16,128 nucleotides of DNA from Chytridium lagenaria (taxonomy: Eukaryota; Chytridiomycota; Chytridiomycetes; Chytridiales; Chytridiaceae). Within the stretch, counting starts at the first letter, position 1; each line of letters begins with the position of its first letter. The translations under genes were made by a program, and so were the position numbers. Positions 1 through 7,538 of this stretch are shown here, piece by piece. The stretch is taken from contig JAHLKC010000309.1 in assembly GCA_025449115.1 (NCBI GenBank), forward strand, positions 1 to 16,128, given 5' to 3'. The notes beneath the pieces were generated by a model that searched no databases, was not told where the DNA came from, and saw nothing but the letters and a program-made list of their open reading frames with translations.

Positions 1-470
1 GCCCTAGTGGAGTCGGCGTTGAACCTTGCTTTGAACGAAGTAAAGGCGGCTCAAGTACGCTGGCCATCGCACACTCAACAGCGGGAGTGGGCAGCAAAGA
101 TAGATTGAAGGAAGGCGGTATTGCATGGGAGATGGGGTTTTATAGATGGGAAGAACTTCTCCGTGCAAGAACCAAGGCATGATGACCTCAAAATGCCTAC
201 TACAATGGATGGCTTTCATGCAGTTTTAGTAATGGGCGTTCTTTGTTTCAGCGCTGATGGAACCATTGTTTGGTACCACCACAAAAGCTTTGGATCCTGG
301 AATGATAGGTTTTCTGAGCTCAACTTTAACCCTTCCCTTTCTAACTACAAAGCACTTTTACAGTGAGAACTTGCGTGAATTTCGCCAGCTGCTCTTAGAG
401 CACGGGTACTCACTTCAGGAACACGGTGTTATAGCTGATTCGGCGTTCCCTGTTTCCAGGGATATGTTCA
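1..470 (+). pseudogene. DDE superfamily (Harbinger/DDE_Tnp_4-like) transposase fragment
   Basis: This is part of a cut-and-paste transposase-type endonuclease, recognised by eye from conserved blocks. They are GRWGFIDGKN at about 130-162 (first Asp), the block GSWNDR around 295, and GVIADSAFPVS at about 425-460 (Asp of the second catalytic block). The reading frame is open from base 1 but has a TGA at 106-108. It then ends at a TGA at 364-366, while the homologous continuation (ENLREF..., then IADSAFP) lies in the next frame, so a frameshift sits near 340-366. The gene is cut at 470 by a family A LTR, and the expected C-terminal glutamate block is absent from the window. The 5' end is outside the window. 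Assignment to the Harbinger/DDE_4 clan is from motif memory, not a search. It is not functional as it stands. Confidence 0.7.
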
Positions 471-975
471 TGTTGGGTTTTCGCTCACTTGGCTCACGAG
501 GACGCGTCAGGATCACTTGCACCATTAGTCCGCGGCGTCCGGCGCTACACTAGAGTGCTCTGGAATTTTACGCGTTGTTAGAGTTGAGCGCGAACGCGCC
601 CACTGGACTTCTCATTTACATTCTGGACTCATTGGAATTTCCACTTTGATTTACCTTCCTTGATTGGTTTATTTTCTTTATGCCAGTTTAATTATCACTC
701 TACCTTTTGTGATTGGACATTCCCCTCTAGCCTTTATTCCCTTTGTTCCTGTCAAGGCTCTCTGATTTGTTTATCTTTGTAGTGGAGAGTTTAACGTGTG
801 AGTGTACGCGTCTCCGATAGGTTTACCTTTGTGTCGTCTTTCCTCTTTACTTGTTCGTTTTGTTTGAGTATTTAAAGACTCGTTTCTTGAGTCGAAATAA
901 ATTAAGAACGTTGTTCGAGCAAAAGTGGGTTTAACTTTGTTTTAATTGAGCCCCGTGAACAACAAGTATTCAACA
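471..975 (+). repeat. Lone family A LTR (TGTTGG...CAACA), 505 bp
   Basis: The sequence matches, in reverse orientation, the two LTRs of the complete family A element at 2590-8041. By eye it differs from them at roughly 20 or more sites (about 95% identity), so it belongs to an older insertion. It starts TGTTGGGTTT directly after the DDE gene and ends ATTCAACA directly before the B-host reverse transcriptase fragment. The flanking 5-mers differ (GTTCA on the left, TGCCA on the right), so it is not a simple solo LTR left by recombination within one element. It keeps three ACGCGT motifs, a TATTTAAAG box at 869-877 and AATAAA at 896-901. Confidence 0.9.
869..901 (+). promoter_or_regulatory. Putative LTR TATA box and poly(A) signal, family A
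   Basis: TATTTAAAG at 869-877 is followed 19 bases later by AATAAA at 896-901. The same pair is present in both LTRs of the complete family A element (CTTTAAATA at 7637-7645 on the plus strand for the 5' LTR). This fits a U3/R boundary region with core promoter and polyadenylation signal. The assignment rests on motifs only; the transcription start is not known. Confidence 0.45.
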
Positions 976-1834
976 TGCCACCCTAGTACGTATCGAAAAT
1001 GTGGAGCTCTTATACCTCGGTAACGTCTCATGAACCTTTTTTATGATCGGTCTAACTCCTCCTTGCTTGTCGACGCCTCTATGATATCATCGACATAGAC
1101 TACCTTCAAGGTGAGGTCCTTGCCGTTTCGCTTGTAGTAAAGACATGGTTCGGCCATAGAGCGAGTAAACTTCTCCTCGTCAACTTGGAACGTGTTTAAG
1201 TCGGTGTTGAAACACAATGGTGCTTGTACGAGTCCGTAGAGGCTCTTCATGCATTGGCACACCCAGTCTTCTTTCCCTTCGACGACGAATCCTTCTGGTT
1301 GTTCAACATAAATCTCATGATCTTCAAGCTTCCCGTTCAAGAACGCGGTTTTGACGTCGTATTGTCAAATCTCCATGTTTTCTTGACAAGCGACCGCAAG
1401 CATCACTCTCAGTGTTTTTGCTTGATGACAGGTGCGAACTTCTTGTCATAGTTGATTCCTTGTTTTTGCGAATAACCTTTAGCGACAAATCTAGCTTTGC
1501 GTTTGTCGAGATTTCCCAGCTCATCTCGCTTTGTTCTGTACACCCATCCAGATTTAATAATCTTTCTCCCTTTAGGTCGGGGAACCAACCTCCATGTTCC
1601 CATCTCGACCAAACTCTTCATTTCCTCCTCCATCGCTTTCCTCCACTCGTCCTTCTCCTTCCTACCCATGCTTCCTGGAGGTTTTTGGTTCGTCATCATC
1701 TTCCAACGATGCGGTATTTGCTGATGGTCTAATCGTCCAAAACTCTCCAGGCTTCTTCTTGTTCCGTGATGACCTTCGAAGGGATGTCTCGTATGGTCCA
1801 TCCAGGTCTTCACGGAAGTTCGGAACTCTTCTTC
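976..1834 (-). pseudogene. pol: B-host reverse transcriptase fragment
   Basis: Read on the minus strand, this segment carries the start of the copia reverse transcriptase domain. It has TWRLVPRPKG near 1580, RKARFVAKGYSQ near 1480, then the FLNGKLEDHEIY and QPEGFVVEGKEDW blocks, and the YVDD catalytic motif at 1086-1097. A frameshift or deletion lies near 1410, where the frame with FAPVIKQ ends and the one with QYDVKTA starts. The domain ends abruptly about 35 residues after YVDD, where the family A LTR begins. The upstream end at 1834 abuts the B1 5' LTR at an acidic/arginine-rich linker. The sequence is nearly identical in order to B2 positions 14941-15800. It is non-functional. Confidence 0.88.
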
Positions 1835-2232
1835 TGTTGGGTTTATCATCTATCTATTTTGTTTTACTCACCCACATTCGTATTTGTCTAAGTTATTTTT
1901 CCCCCGAACTTTATTTATTTACGCGTTATTTTAAGTTTCAATTTGATTAGTTTCATTGAGCTCCTCATCCCATTTGAGGATGCGTTAATCCCTTAACTTT
2001 ATTATTTCATGTTTAGTTTATAATACGTTATTGGAGGGATTTACGGGTCTTGAGTTCTGATGTAAATCCCCACCCCTCTACATGTATTGCGAAAAGTAGT
2101 TAACATTAATATATGGAAGTTTCGTAGTAATTACCTCCCTGTCACCGCTGGAGACTCCATCACCATTTTATACTATAATTCTCTTTATTAATTCATTATA
2201 TTTAATTACAATTGAGCCCTGTAACCCCTACA
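1835..2232 (+). repeat. B1 5' LTR (family B), 398 bp
   Basis: The region is colinear with 11875-12262. It starts TGTTGGGTTTATC and ends CCCCTACA. The boundaries are set by where similarity to the second copy starts and by a primer-binding site two bases after the end. It is AT-rich, with a possible TATA element (TAATATAT, 2107-2114) about 125 bp before the end. By eye it differs from the B2 LTR by many substitutions and short indels, so the two copies are not recent sisters. No gene lies within it; short frames here are chance. Confidence 0.88.
2107..2114 (+). promoter_or_regulatory. Possible TATA box of the family B LTR
   Basis: TAATATAT occurs in a conserved stretch (ACATTAATATATGG) of the B1 LTR and at 12145-12152 in the B2 LTR. 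It is AT-rich in an AT-rich setting, so the call is tentative. Confidence 0.25.
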
Positions 2233-2234
2233 AG

Positions 2235-2252
2235 TGGTAGCACTTCACCTGG
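2235..2252 (+). other. Primer-binding site of B1
   Basis: TGGTAGCACTTCACCTGG lies two bases after the LTR end and is identical in B2 (12265-12282). It would pair with a tRNA 3' end of ..GAAGTGCTACCA. The first eight bases suit an initiator tRNA-Met (A1:U72 type), but the rest would need the host tRNA to confirm. Confidence 0.7.
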
Positions 2253-2349
2253 TTGGAAGGAGGAGTGAATCGATCCATTTGAGGGCCGAAGAGTAAAAGA
2301 GAAAAGAGCGTTTATCCCAAGAAAGAAAGGAAGCTGTCAACACGAGAAG

Positions 2350-2589
2350 ATGACGAAAGAGAACGACGACAAACCTGTGATGTTTGATGGGACACAGTTC
2401 CACATCTGGAAGTACCGCATGATCGGGTACTTGAAAGGCAAAGAAAGGCCTTTGGAAGATCGTCGAGAAGGGCTGGACGCCCTATGCAGTCGTTGACACG
2501 CCTACAAATGCCGAAAAGAAGACTAGGTTAGAAGAAGAAGACCTGGACATGAAAGCAAAAGCAAGAATCGAATCAAGAGTTCATGACAT
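2350..2589 (+). pseudogene. gag: B1 gag, N-terminal part
   Basis: The ATG at 2350 corresponds to the B2 gag start at 12376 and is preceded by the same purine-rich leader. The first residues (FDGTQFHIWKYRM block) match the copia Gag N-terminal domain and resemble the family A Gag (FDGQDFHIWKRRM). A four-base insertion near 2440, in a GGCAAAG repeat, shifts the frame and gives an early stop. The original frame resumes afterwards and is then cut at 2589 by the family A insertion. The rest of this gag lies at 8042-8575. It is non-functional. Confidence 0.85.
2585..2589. repeat. Target site duplication GACAT, left copy
   Basis: GACAT immediately precedes the family A element and recurs immediately after it at 8042-8046. 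In B2 the uninterrupted site reads ..CACGACATCATC.., which confirms a 5-bp duplication created by insertion into the B1 gag. Confidence 0.95.
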
Positions 2590-3094
2590 TGTTGAATACT
2601 TGTTGTTCACGGGGCTCAATTAAAACAAAGTTAAACGCACTTTTGCTCGAACAACGTTCTTGATTTATTTCAACTCAAAACACGAGTCTTTAAATACTGA
2701 AACAAAACGAACGAGTAAAGAGGAAAGACAACACAAAGGTAAACCTATCGGAGACGCGTACACTCACGCGTTAAACTCTCCACTACAAAGATAAACAAAT
2801 CAGAGAGCCTTGACGGGAACAAAGGGAATAAAGGCTAGAAGGGAATATCCAATCACAAACAGGTAGAGTTATAATTAAAGTGGCATAAAGAAAATAAACC
2901 AATCAAGGAAGGTAAATCAAAGTGGGAAATTAAAATGAGTCCAGAATGTAAATGAGAAGTCCAGTGGGCGCGTTCGCACTCAACTCTAATGACGCGTAAA
3001 TTCCAGAGCACTCTAGTGTTGCGCCCGACGCCGCGGACTAATGGTGCGAGTGATCCTGACGCGTCCTTGTGAGTCAAGTGAGCGAAACCCAACA
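2590..3094 (-). repeat. Family A 3' LTR, 505 bp
   Basis: On the minus strand it follows the polypurine tract and so is the 3' LTR. Compared with 7539-8041 it has a few transitions and small indels (for example an extra AT at about 2849). It contains four ACGCGT motifs. Confidence 0.95.
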
Positions 3095-3107
3095 TTCTCC
3101 CCCTTTC
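3095..3107 (-). other. Polypurine tract of family A
   Basis: On the minus strand GAAAGGGGGAGAA directly precedes the TGTTGGG start of the 3' LTR. This is the expected primer site for plus-strand DNA synthesis. It lies 11 bases after the RNase H stop codon. Confidence 0.85.
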
Positions 3108-3118
3108 GTGAACTTTAC

Positions 3119-3976
3119 TCACGACTTCTCTGGTTCCCCCATCTCTGAAGCATCATCATCAACGACTACCATCCCCACGCGTTCACGACACCTCTCCAGG
3201 TCTCTACGCGCCAGCCCCTTCGTGAGCATGTCTGCAGGCTGTTCCTTGGTTCCAATGTGCTCCACCTGAAGCAAACGCTTGGCAACACGATCTCTAACCG
3301 CGTGGAACCGAAGATCCACATGTCGCGTCCTCGAGCTGATTATGGGGTTCTTTGCAATGGCCTCTGCTGCCGTGTTATCACACCAAAGCGTTGGTGGATC
3401 GTCGAAGGAGTATCCTATCTCCTCCAGGAGCTGCTTCAACCAGATGAGTTCCGACGATGCCTCACTCAACGCGACATACTCGGCCTCTGCGCTGGAAACA
3501 GCTACTGACGCTTGTTTACGCGCACCCCACATCACAGCTCCTCCATTCAGCATGATGACGAATCCACTGATTGACTTCTTCTCGTCCGGATCGTTCCCAA
3601 GATCCGCGTCGCTGAATCCTTCAAGCTTCAACTTGTTCCCTTGACGCGAATAGCTTATGCCCAAGCTACGCGTCAACTGTAAATACCCGACTAAATCACG
3701 AGCACACTCCCAGTGCTCGTGTCCAGGACGCGCCTGGTAGCGCGCCAGCATTCCAACTGCAAATGCCACGTCGGGACGCGAATTAACCATCGCGTACATC
3801 AATGAACCGACCACAGTTCGATAGGCTAGTCCCTCCACTTCTTCCAATGGAGTCTCGTTGTCTTCAACGCGTCTGAGACGCGTTCCTGGCCTTAGCGGAA
3901 GCTTCTTGAGATGTCCTTCTGGCACTCGTAGCTTCTTCATCATCGAGATGATATAGGCCTCCTGCTTGATACGCAC
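3119..3976 (-). CDS. pol: Family A RNase H domain with the C-terminal end of RT
   Basis: This 285-residue open frame is the C-terminal part of Pol, not a separate gene: its first codon is GTG inside the coding region, and an upstream indel splits it from RT. It starts with the RT thumb/connection (YRTVVGSLMYAM, SRPDVAFAVG). The copia RNase H follows with the expected acidic motifs: SDADLG at about residue 123, SSAEAEY at about 162, and LWCDNTAA at about 195. It ends with HVDLRFH and QPADMLTKGL blocks, typical of copia RNase H. The stop TGA at 3119-3121 is just before the polypurine tract. A GTGTGTG run near 3977 suggests that a two-base slippage caused the frame change. This part itself looks intact. 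Confidence 0.9.
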   Translation of the reverse strand: MRIKQEAYIISMMKKLRVPEGHLKKLPLRPGTRLRRVEDNETPLEEVEGLAYRTVVGSLMYAMVNSRPDVAFAVGMLARYQARPGHEHWECARDLVGYLQLTRSLGISYSRQGNKLKLEGFSDADLGNDPDEKKSISGFVIMLNGGAVMWGARKQASVAVSSAEAEYVALSEASSELIWLKQLLEEIGYSFDDPPTLWCDNTAAEAIAKNPIISSRTRHVDLRFHAVRDRVAKRLLQVEHIGTKEQPADMLTKGLARRDLERCRERVGMVVVDDDASEMGEPEKS

Positions 3977-4620
3977 ACACCCTCGTGTTGATTGTAGCGA
4001 ACTTGGGTTCCAACCGCGTATCTTGGCTCCCCCTGGCTTGTGACCGTAAACCGACGCTTGAGATCGTCTTGAAACGCGTCTGCCTCTTCCTGATCAGGAC
4101 ACGCGTGCACTAGGTCGTCAACATAGACAACCAGTAACGATAACCTCTCGCCGTTGCGTCGGTAGTAAAGACAGGGATCCGAGAGCGAACGTGTGAAGCC
4201 TATCGAGATGAGAAACTCATCCAACACCTCGTTCCATCCAAGAGGTGATTGCTTCAAACCGTACAAGGTCTTCAAGAGAAGACAAACCCAGTCTTCCTTC
4301 CCCAATCACAAAACCTCTGGTTGCTCGATGTATATCTCCTCCTTGAGATTGCCGTTGAGAAACGCCGTCTTGACGTCGTATTGGCGTAACACCATCCCCT
4401 CGTGAGCTGCCACCGCGAGTGCTGTCCGAAAGGTCGCCCCTTTCATCACTGGCGCGTAAGTCTCCAAGTAGTCCACGCCTTCTTTCTGCGAATATCCCTT
4501 CGCAACGAATCGAGCTTTTCTTCTTTCCACGGAGCCGTTTTCCTTTCGCTTGTAACGGAGCACCCATCCACTCTTGATGATGTGCTTGCCCTTTGGTCGA
4601 GGCACCAGACGCCATCTGAT
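3940..4620 (-). pseudogene. pol: Family A reverse transcriptase, frameshifted
   Basis: This is the copia RVT_2-type reverse transcriptase. On the minus strand the order is WRLVPRPKG, ARFVAKGYSQ, QYDVKTAFLNG, QPE, GKEDWVC, LYGLKQS and YVDDLV (YVDD at 4114-4125). It lies in a different frame from both the upstream integrase and the downstream RNase H. The upstream change near 4615 fits a two-base loss and the downstream one near 3977 a two-base gain, so the two cancel. In between, a TGA at 4306-4308 interrupts the frame. Around it, about three bases are missing relative to the same block in B2, in two separate steps. The catalytic residues are preserved. It would not yield active enzyme as read. 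Confidence 0.88.
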
Positions 4621-7516
4621 GCTCCAGCAACGACTGGTACTCCTCCTGAAGCGCCTTCAACCATTCTTCTGAATCGACACGTCCCAACGCGTCCTCAACG
4701 GTTGCTGGATCTGTCACGTCCTCGTCACTCATCACGGTAACGGTGTGTGCTGCAGGATTACGTGGAGCAGGAGCGCTTTCCTGGACTTGAGCCTTAAACC
4801 ATTCTGCGTTTGCTGGCCTCCTCTCTCTCAGGGAATAACGACGAGTGCCTTCCTCTGCTGGTGGTGTTGCTGGTACCGGGAGACGTGAAACGCTGCGTGT
4901 AGCGCGTTGAGGAGTCCTTCTTGGCGAGGTTGGCGCGTCTTCGAACTCTTCTGACGCGTCGTTCTCTTCCTGAGCATCCTCGACATCATCCTCCAACGCT
5001 TCGCTGTCTTCACTGACCTGTGACGCGTTATCTCCATCATCCTCAGAGCTCAATGACTCATCTTCGGAATCCTCGGAGTCTTCATCGCTCCCCCAACTCC
5101 CTGAATCGCTTCCCACCTTGTCCAGCAGCTTCCTGTGTACCTTCCAGGTGGACACGTCTGCGTCGTGTCCTTCCCACACTCCAGTGTTCAACTCGTCAAA
5201 CACAACAGTCTTGCTGCGCACTACTTTCTTCGTGACTGGGTCATAAAGGCGATATCCCATTGCCTCATATCCCAAGAAAATGCATTTGCGCGCGTTCTTC
5301 TCCATCTTCTTCCGTCGTTCCTTTGGGACGTGCGCGTAACATGCGCAACCGAAGATTCGAACGCGTTTCAGGTTAGGCTTCCTTCCCGTGAAGCCTTCCA
5401 GAGGTGAAATCCCATCCTTACGAGGAGATCGATTGTACAAGTACGTGGCACACGTAACGGCCTCTCCCCAGAATTTGTCGTCAAGACTCGCGTCGCTAAG
5501 CATGCACTTTGCCTTCTCAATGAGCGACCGATTCATTCTTTCCGCAACACCGTTCTGCTGAGGCGTGTAGGGCATGGTGAACGTGAGCTTGATGCCTTCC
5601 TCCAGGCACCATGCCTCCAGCTGCTTGTTCTTAAATTCCCCACCGTTATCTGCAACAATCTCCAGGAGATGCGGCTTTTCTCGAAGTCGTTCCATCTCCT
5701 CAGGGTTCCTTTCCGAGTATCTCAACGCGTCAATCCGTCGACCTGTGAGTGCCTCGGCCTCTCTCTTGTACTGCTTGATGTACTGAACCGCTTGCTTCTT
5801 TTCCTTGAGCATGTACGTGTTGCAGTAACCCGTTGACGCGTCCACAACCACCATGAAGTAACGCGACCCTCCCAAGCTCTTCCGCTTCATGGGTCCCGCC
5901 AAATCCACGTGAACGCGTTCCAAGACTTTGTAGTCCTTCTCAACTCTCTCCGGGTGAGAGGAGCGCGTAAGCTTCCCCTCAATGCATCCCTTGCACAGCA
6001 CGTCGTCGTCGTCGTTATACAACGTGATGCGTACACCCGTTGCCGATTTTTCAAGCTTCTTCACCGCCTTCATCGAGATGTGACCCATCCGTCGATGCCA
6101 AATCTGCGCGCTGTTGAGCGACTGGCTTTTCACACCCATCGTGGTGTTTGCTGCGGTGTCTGGCTGCACCAGATAAAATAGGTTGTCCTCAACCTTGAAC
6201 TCTGCCGTCACGTCGTTCGATCCGACGTGTCTGAGGCGATACTTGCCGCTGGATGACTCCAAAACAACGCCACGCGACGCTGCTGCACCCAGAGAGATGA
6301 GATTACGCGTGAGCTCCGGCACATAGAGTACGTTCTTGAGCGTGATCGTTTGCGTGGCCTTCCCGACCTTGATGCTGAGGGTTAAATCTCCTACTCCCTC
6401 CACGCGTATTCCTTCGCCGTGCTCTGCAGTTTTTACGCGGCTGCTCGCGGCGCGGTAACCCCGCAATCCTTCCTTCGAGAAGGTCATATGGTGAGTGGCT
6501 CCAGAGTCCAGAATCCATCGGTTATCCCGCTTCTCCAGCTTAACCGACAAGGCTTCCCCAGCCTCCGCGTCAACCTGACGCACAATAGCCATAAAGGCAA
6601 TTGGACTTGCACGCGCCGTGTTTGCAGACTTCTTCTTGTCCGAGGCGCGCTTCTTCCACCACTTCCCACGATGACGGTTCCTACCACCACCATCTCTCTC
6701 GTTCTCTGAGGTATCATCACTTGACTCCCCCGAGTCCTTCTTCTTCCCAGAGCGACACTTGTTCGCATAGTGTCCTATCTTCTTGCACTTAAAACAAGTC
6801 ACTGACCTTTTATCTCCACCTTTCGACGCGTCCTTTCCTGCTGGTTTCTTCCCCTTACGCGCTCTTGTCGTGAAGAAGGCCTCCGCTTCCTCCGATGCCT
6901 CCACGCGGTCCTTGATCTTCTCTTCACAGTCGAGAAGCCTGGCAACGACCAGGTTGTAGTCCTTGACCGCTTTGTCGTCCGTTTCAATGTTGGCAACTGC
7001 GACGTCGTAAGCTTCCGGGAGTTTGGTGAGCAGGTGAGCAATGTGTTGCTCGTTGGAGACAGCCTCGCCGGCTGCCTTGAGTTGGTTGACCATTGTCGAA
7101 AGTTCTGCAACGAATACGCGTAAAGACGCGTCCTCCTTCATTCTGAGACGCGTGAGCTTGCGTGTGAGAGCGTTGCGGTTGGGTTGGGATTTACGCTCAA
7201 ATGATGACACGAGGCACTCCCACGCTTCCTTGGCCGTGAAGTCCTCGCCAATCAAGTGTAAGACCGAATCAGTCACTCGAGACTCTATCCGGTTCTTAGC
7301 ACGATCGTTAGCCGACTGCTCCTTGATCCGCAGATCCTTCTCTTCTTTGGTTGGAGCGTTCTCGTTAACGTACGGCGTAAATCCTATCTCAGTGATCGCC
7401 CAAAGACCCTTGTCTTTGAGGTAAGTGGTCATCCGACGTTTCCAGATGTGAAAGTCTTGCCCGTCGAACTTGACTGGCTTGCTGCGCTCGTCATCTGAGT
7501 CGTCTTTCTTTCCCAT
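4217..7516 (-). CDS. gag-pol: Family A Gag-protease-integrase open frame, 1099 codons
   Basis: The ATG at 7516 is only 22 bases from the 5' LTR. Residues 15-200 form the copia Gag (FDGQDFHIW to LPEAYD). A CX2CX4HX4C zinc knuckle lies at C241, C244, H249 and C254, followed by a lysine/arginine-rich stretch. Aspartic protease is at D337-S-G (WILDSGATHH). Integrase has the zinc site H474, H479, C508 and C511 and the catalytic D538, D623 and E659; the D-E spacing of 35 residues is as expected. FWGEAV and ARKCIFLGY blocks follow. Residues 800-865 form a linker rich in Ser, Asp and Glu. From about residue 967 the frame leaves the true RT frame, so the last 130 or so residues are out-of-frame and not biological. 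Gag, protease and integrase look intact. The protein would act in virus-like particles and in integrating cDNA. Confidence 0.92.
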   Translation of the reverse strand: MGKKDDSDDERSKPVKFDGQDFHIWKRRMTTYLKDKGLWAITEIGFTPYVNENAPTKEEKDLRIKEQSANDRAKNRIESRVTDSVLHLIGEDFTAKEAWECLVSSFERKSQPNRNALTRKLTRLRMKEDASLRVFVAELSTMVNQLKAAGEAVSNEQHIAHLLTKLPEAYDVAVANIETDDKAVKDYNLVVARLLDCEEKIKDRVEASEEAEAFFTTRARKGKKPAGKDASKGGDKRSVTCFKCKKIGHYANKCRSGKKKDSGESSDDTSENERDGGGRNRHRGKWWKKRASDKKKSANTARASPIAFMAIVRQVDAEAGEALSVKLEKRDNRWILDSGATHHMTFSKEGLRGYRAASSRVKTAEHGEGIRVEGVGDLTLSIKVGKATQTITLKNVLYVPELTRNLISLGAAASRGVVLESSSGKYRLRHVGSNDVTAEFKVEDNLFYLVQPDTAANTTMGVKSQSLNSAQIWHRRMGHISMKAVKKLEKSATGVRITLYNDDDDVLCKGCIEGKLTRSSHPERVEKDYKVLERVHVDLAGPMKRKSLGGSRYFMVVVDASTGYCNTYMLKEKKQAVQYIKQYKREAEALTGRRIDALRYSERNPEEMERLREKPHLLEIVADNGGEFKNKQLEAWCLEEGIKLTFTMPYTPQQNGVAERMNRSLIEKAKCMLSDASLDDKFWGEAVTCATYLYNRSPRKDGISPLEGFTGRKPNLKRVRIFGCACYAHVPKERRKKMEKNARKCIFLGYEAMGYRLYDPVTKKVVRSKTVVFDELNTGVWEGHDADVSTWKVHRKLLDKVGSDSGSWGSDEDSEDSEDESLSSEDDGDNASQVSEDSEALEDDVEDAQEENDASEEFEDAPTSPRRTPQRATRSVSRLPVPATPPAEEGTRRYSLRERRPANAEWFKAQVQESAPAPRNPAAHTVTVMSDEDVTDPATVEDALGRVDSEEWLKALQEEYQSLLEHQMASGASTKGQAHHQEWMGAPLQAKGKRLRGKKKSSIRCEGIFAERRRGLLGDLRASDERGDLSDSTRGGSSRGDGVTPIRRQDGVSQRQSQGGDIHRATRGFVIGEGRLGLSSLEDLVRFEAITSWMERGVG

Positions 7517-7525
7517 GTCGTCAGA

Positions 7526-7537
7526 GAAGTGCTACCA
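7526..7537 (-). other. Primer-binding site of family A
   Basis: On the minus strand TGGTAGCACTTC starts one base after the 5' LTR. It shares these twelve bases with the family B primer sites and then diverges. The gag ATG follows nine bases later, so the primer site takes up most of the 22-base leader. Confidence 0.7.
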
Positions 7538-7538
7538 C

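Noticed and set aside
121..366. Separate small protein starting at 121
   Set aside because: Its first codon is TTG and the same frame is open upstream with related sequence except for one TGA, so it is the middle of the broken DDE gene, not a gene with its own start.
1594..1950. Plus-strand 118-codon frame across 1594-1950
   Set aside because: It crosses the boundary between antisense B-host RT and the B1 LTR, so it cannot be a single evolved gene.
2235..2256. tRNA gene at the primer site
   Set aside because: Only the complement of a tRNA 3' end is present; no cloverleaf follows.
4402..7424. Many plus-strand open frames of 60-130 codons inside family A
   Set aside because: They lie antisense to intact gag-pol blocks and have Ser/Pro/His-rich composition typical of reverse-frame shadows; none shows a domain.
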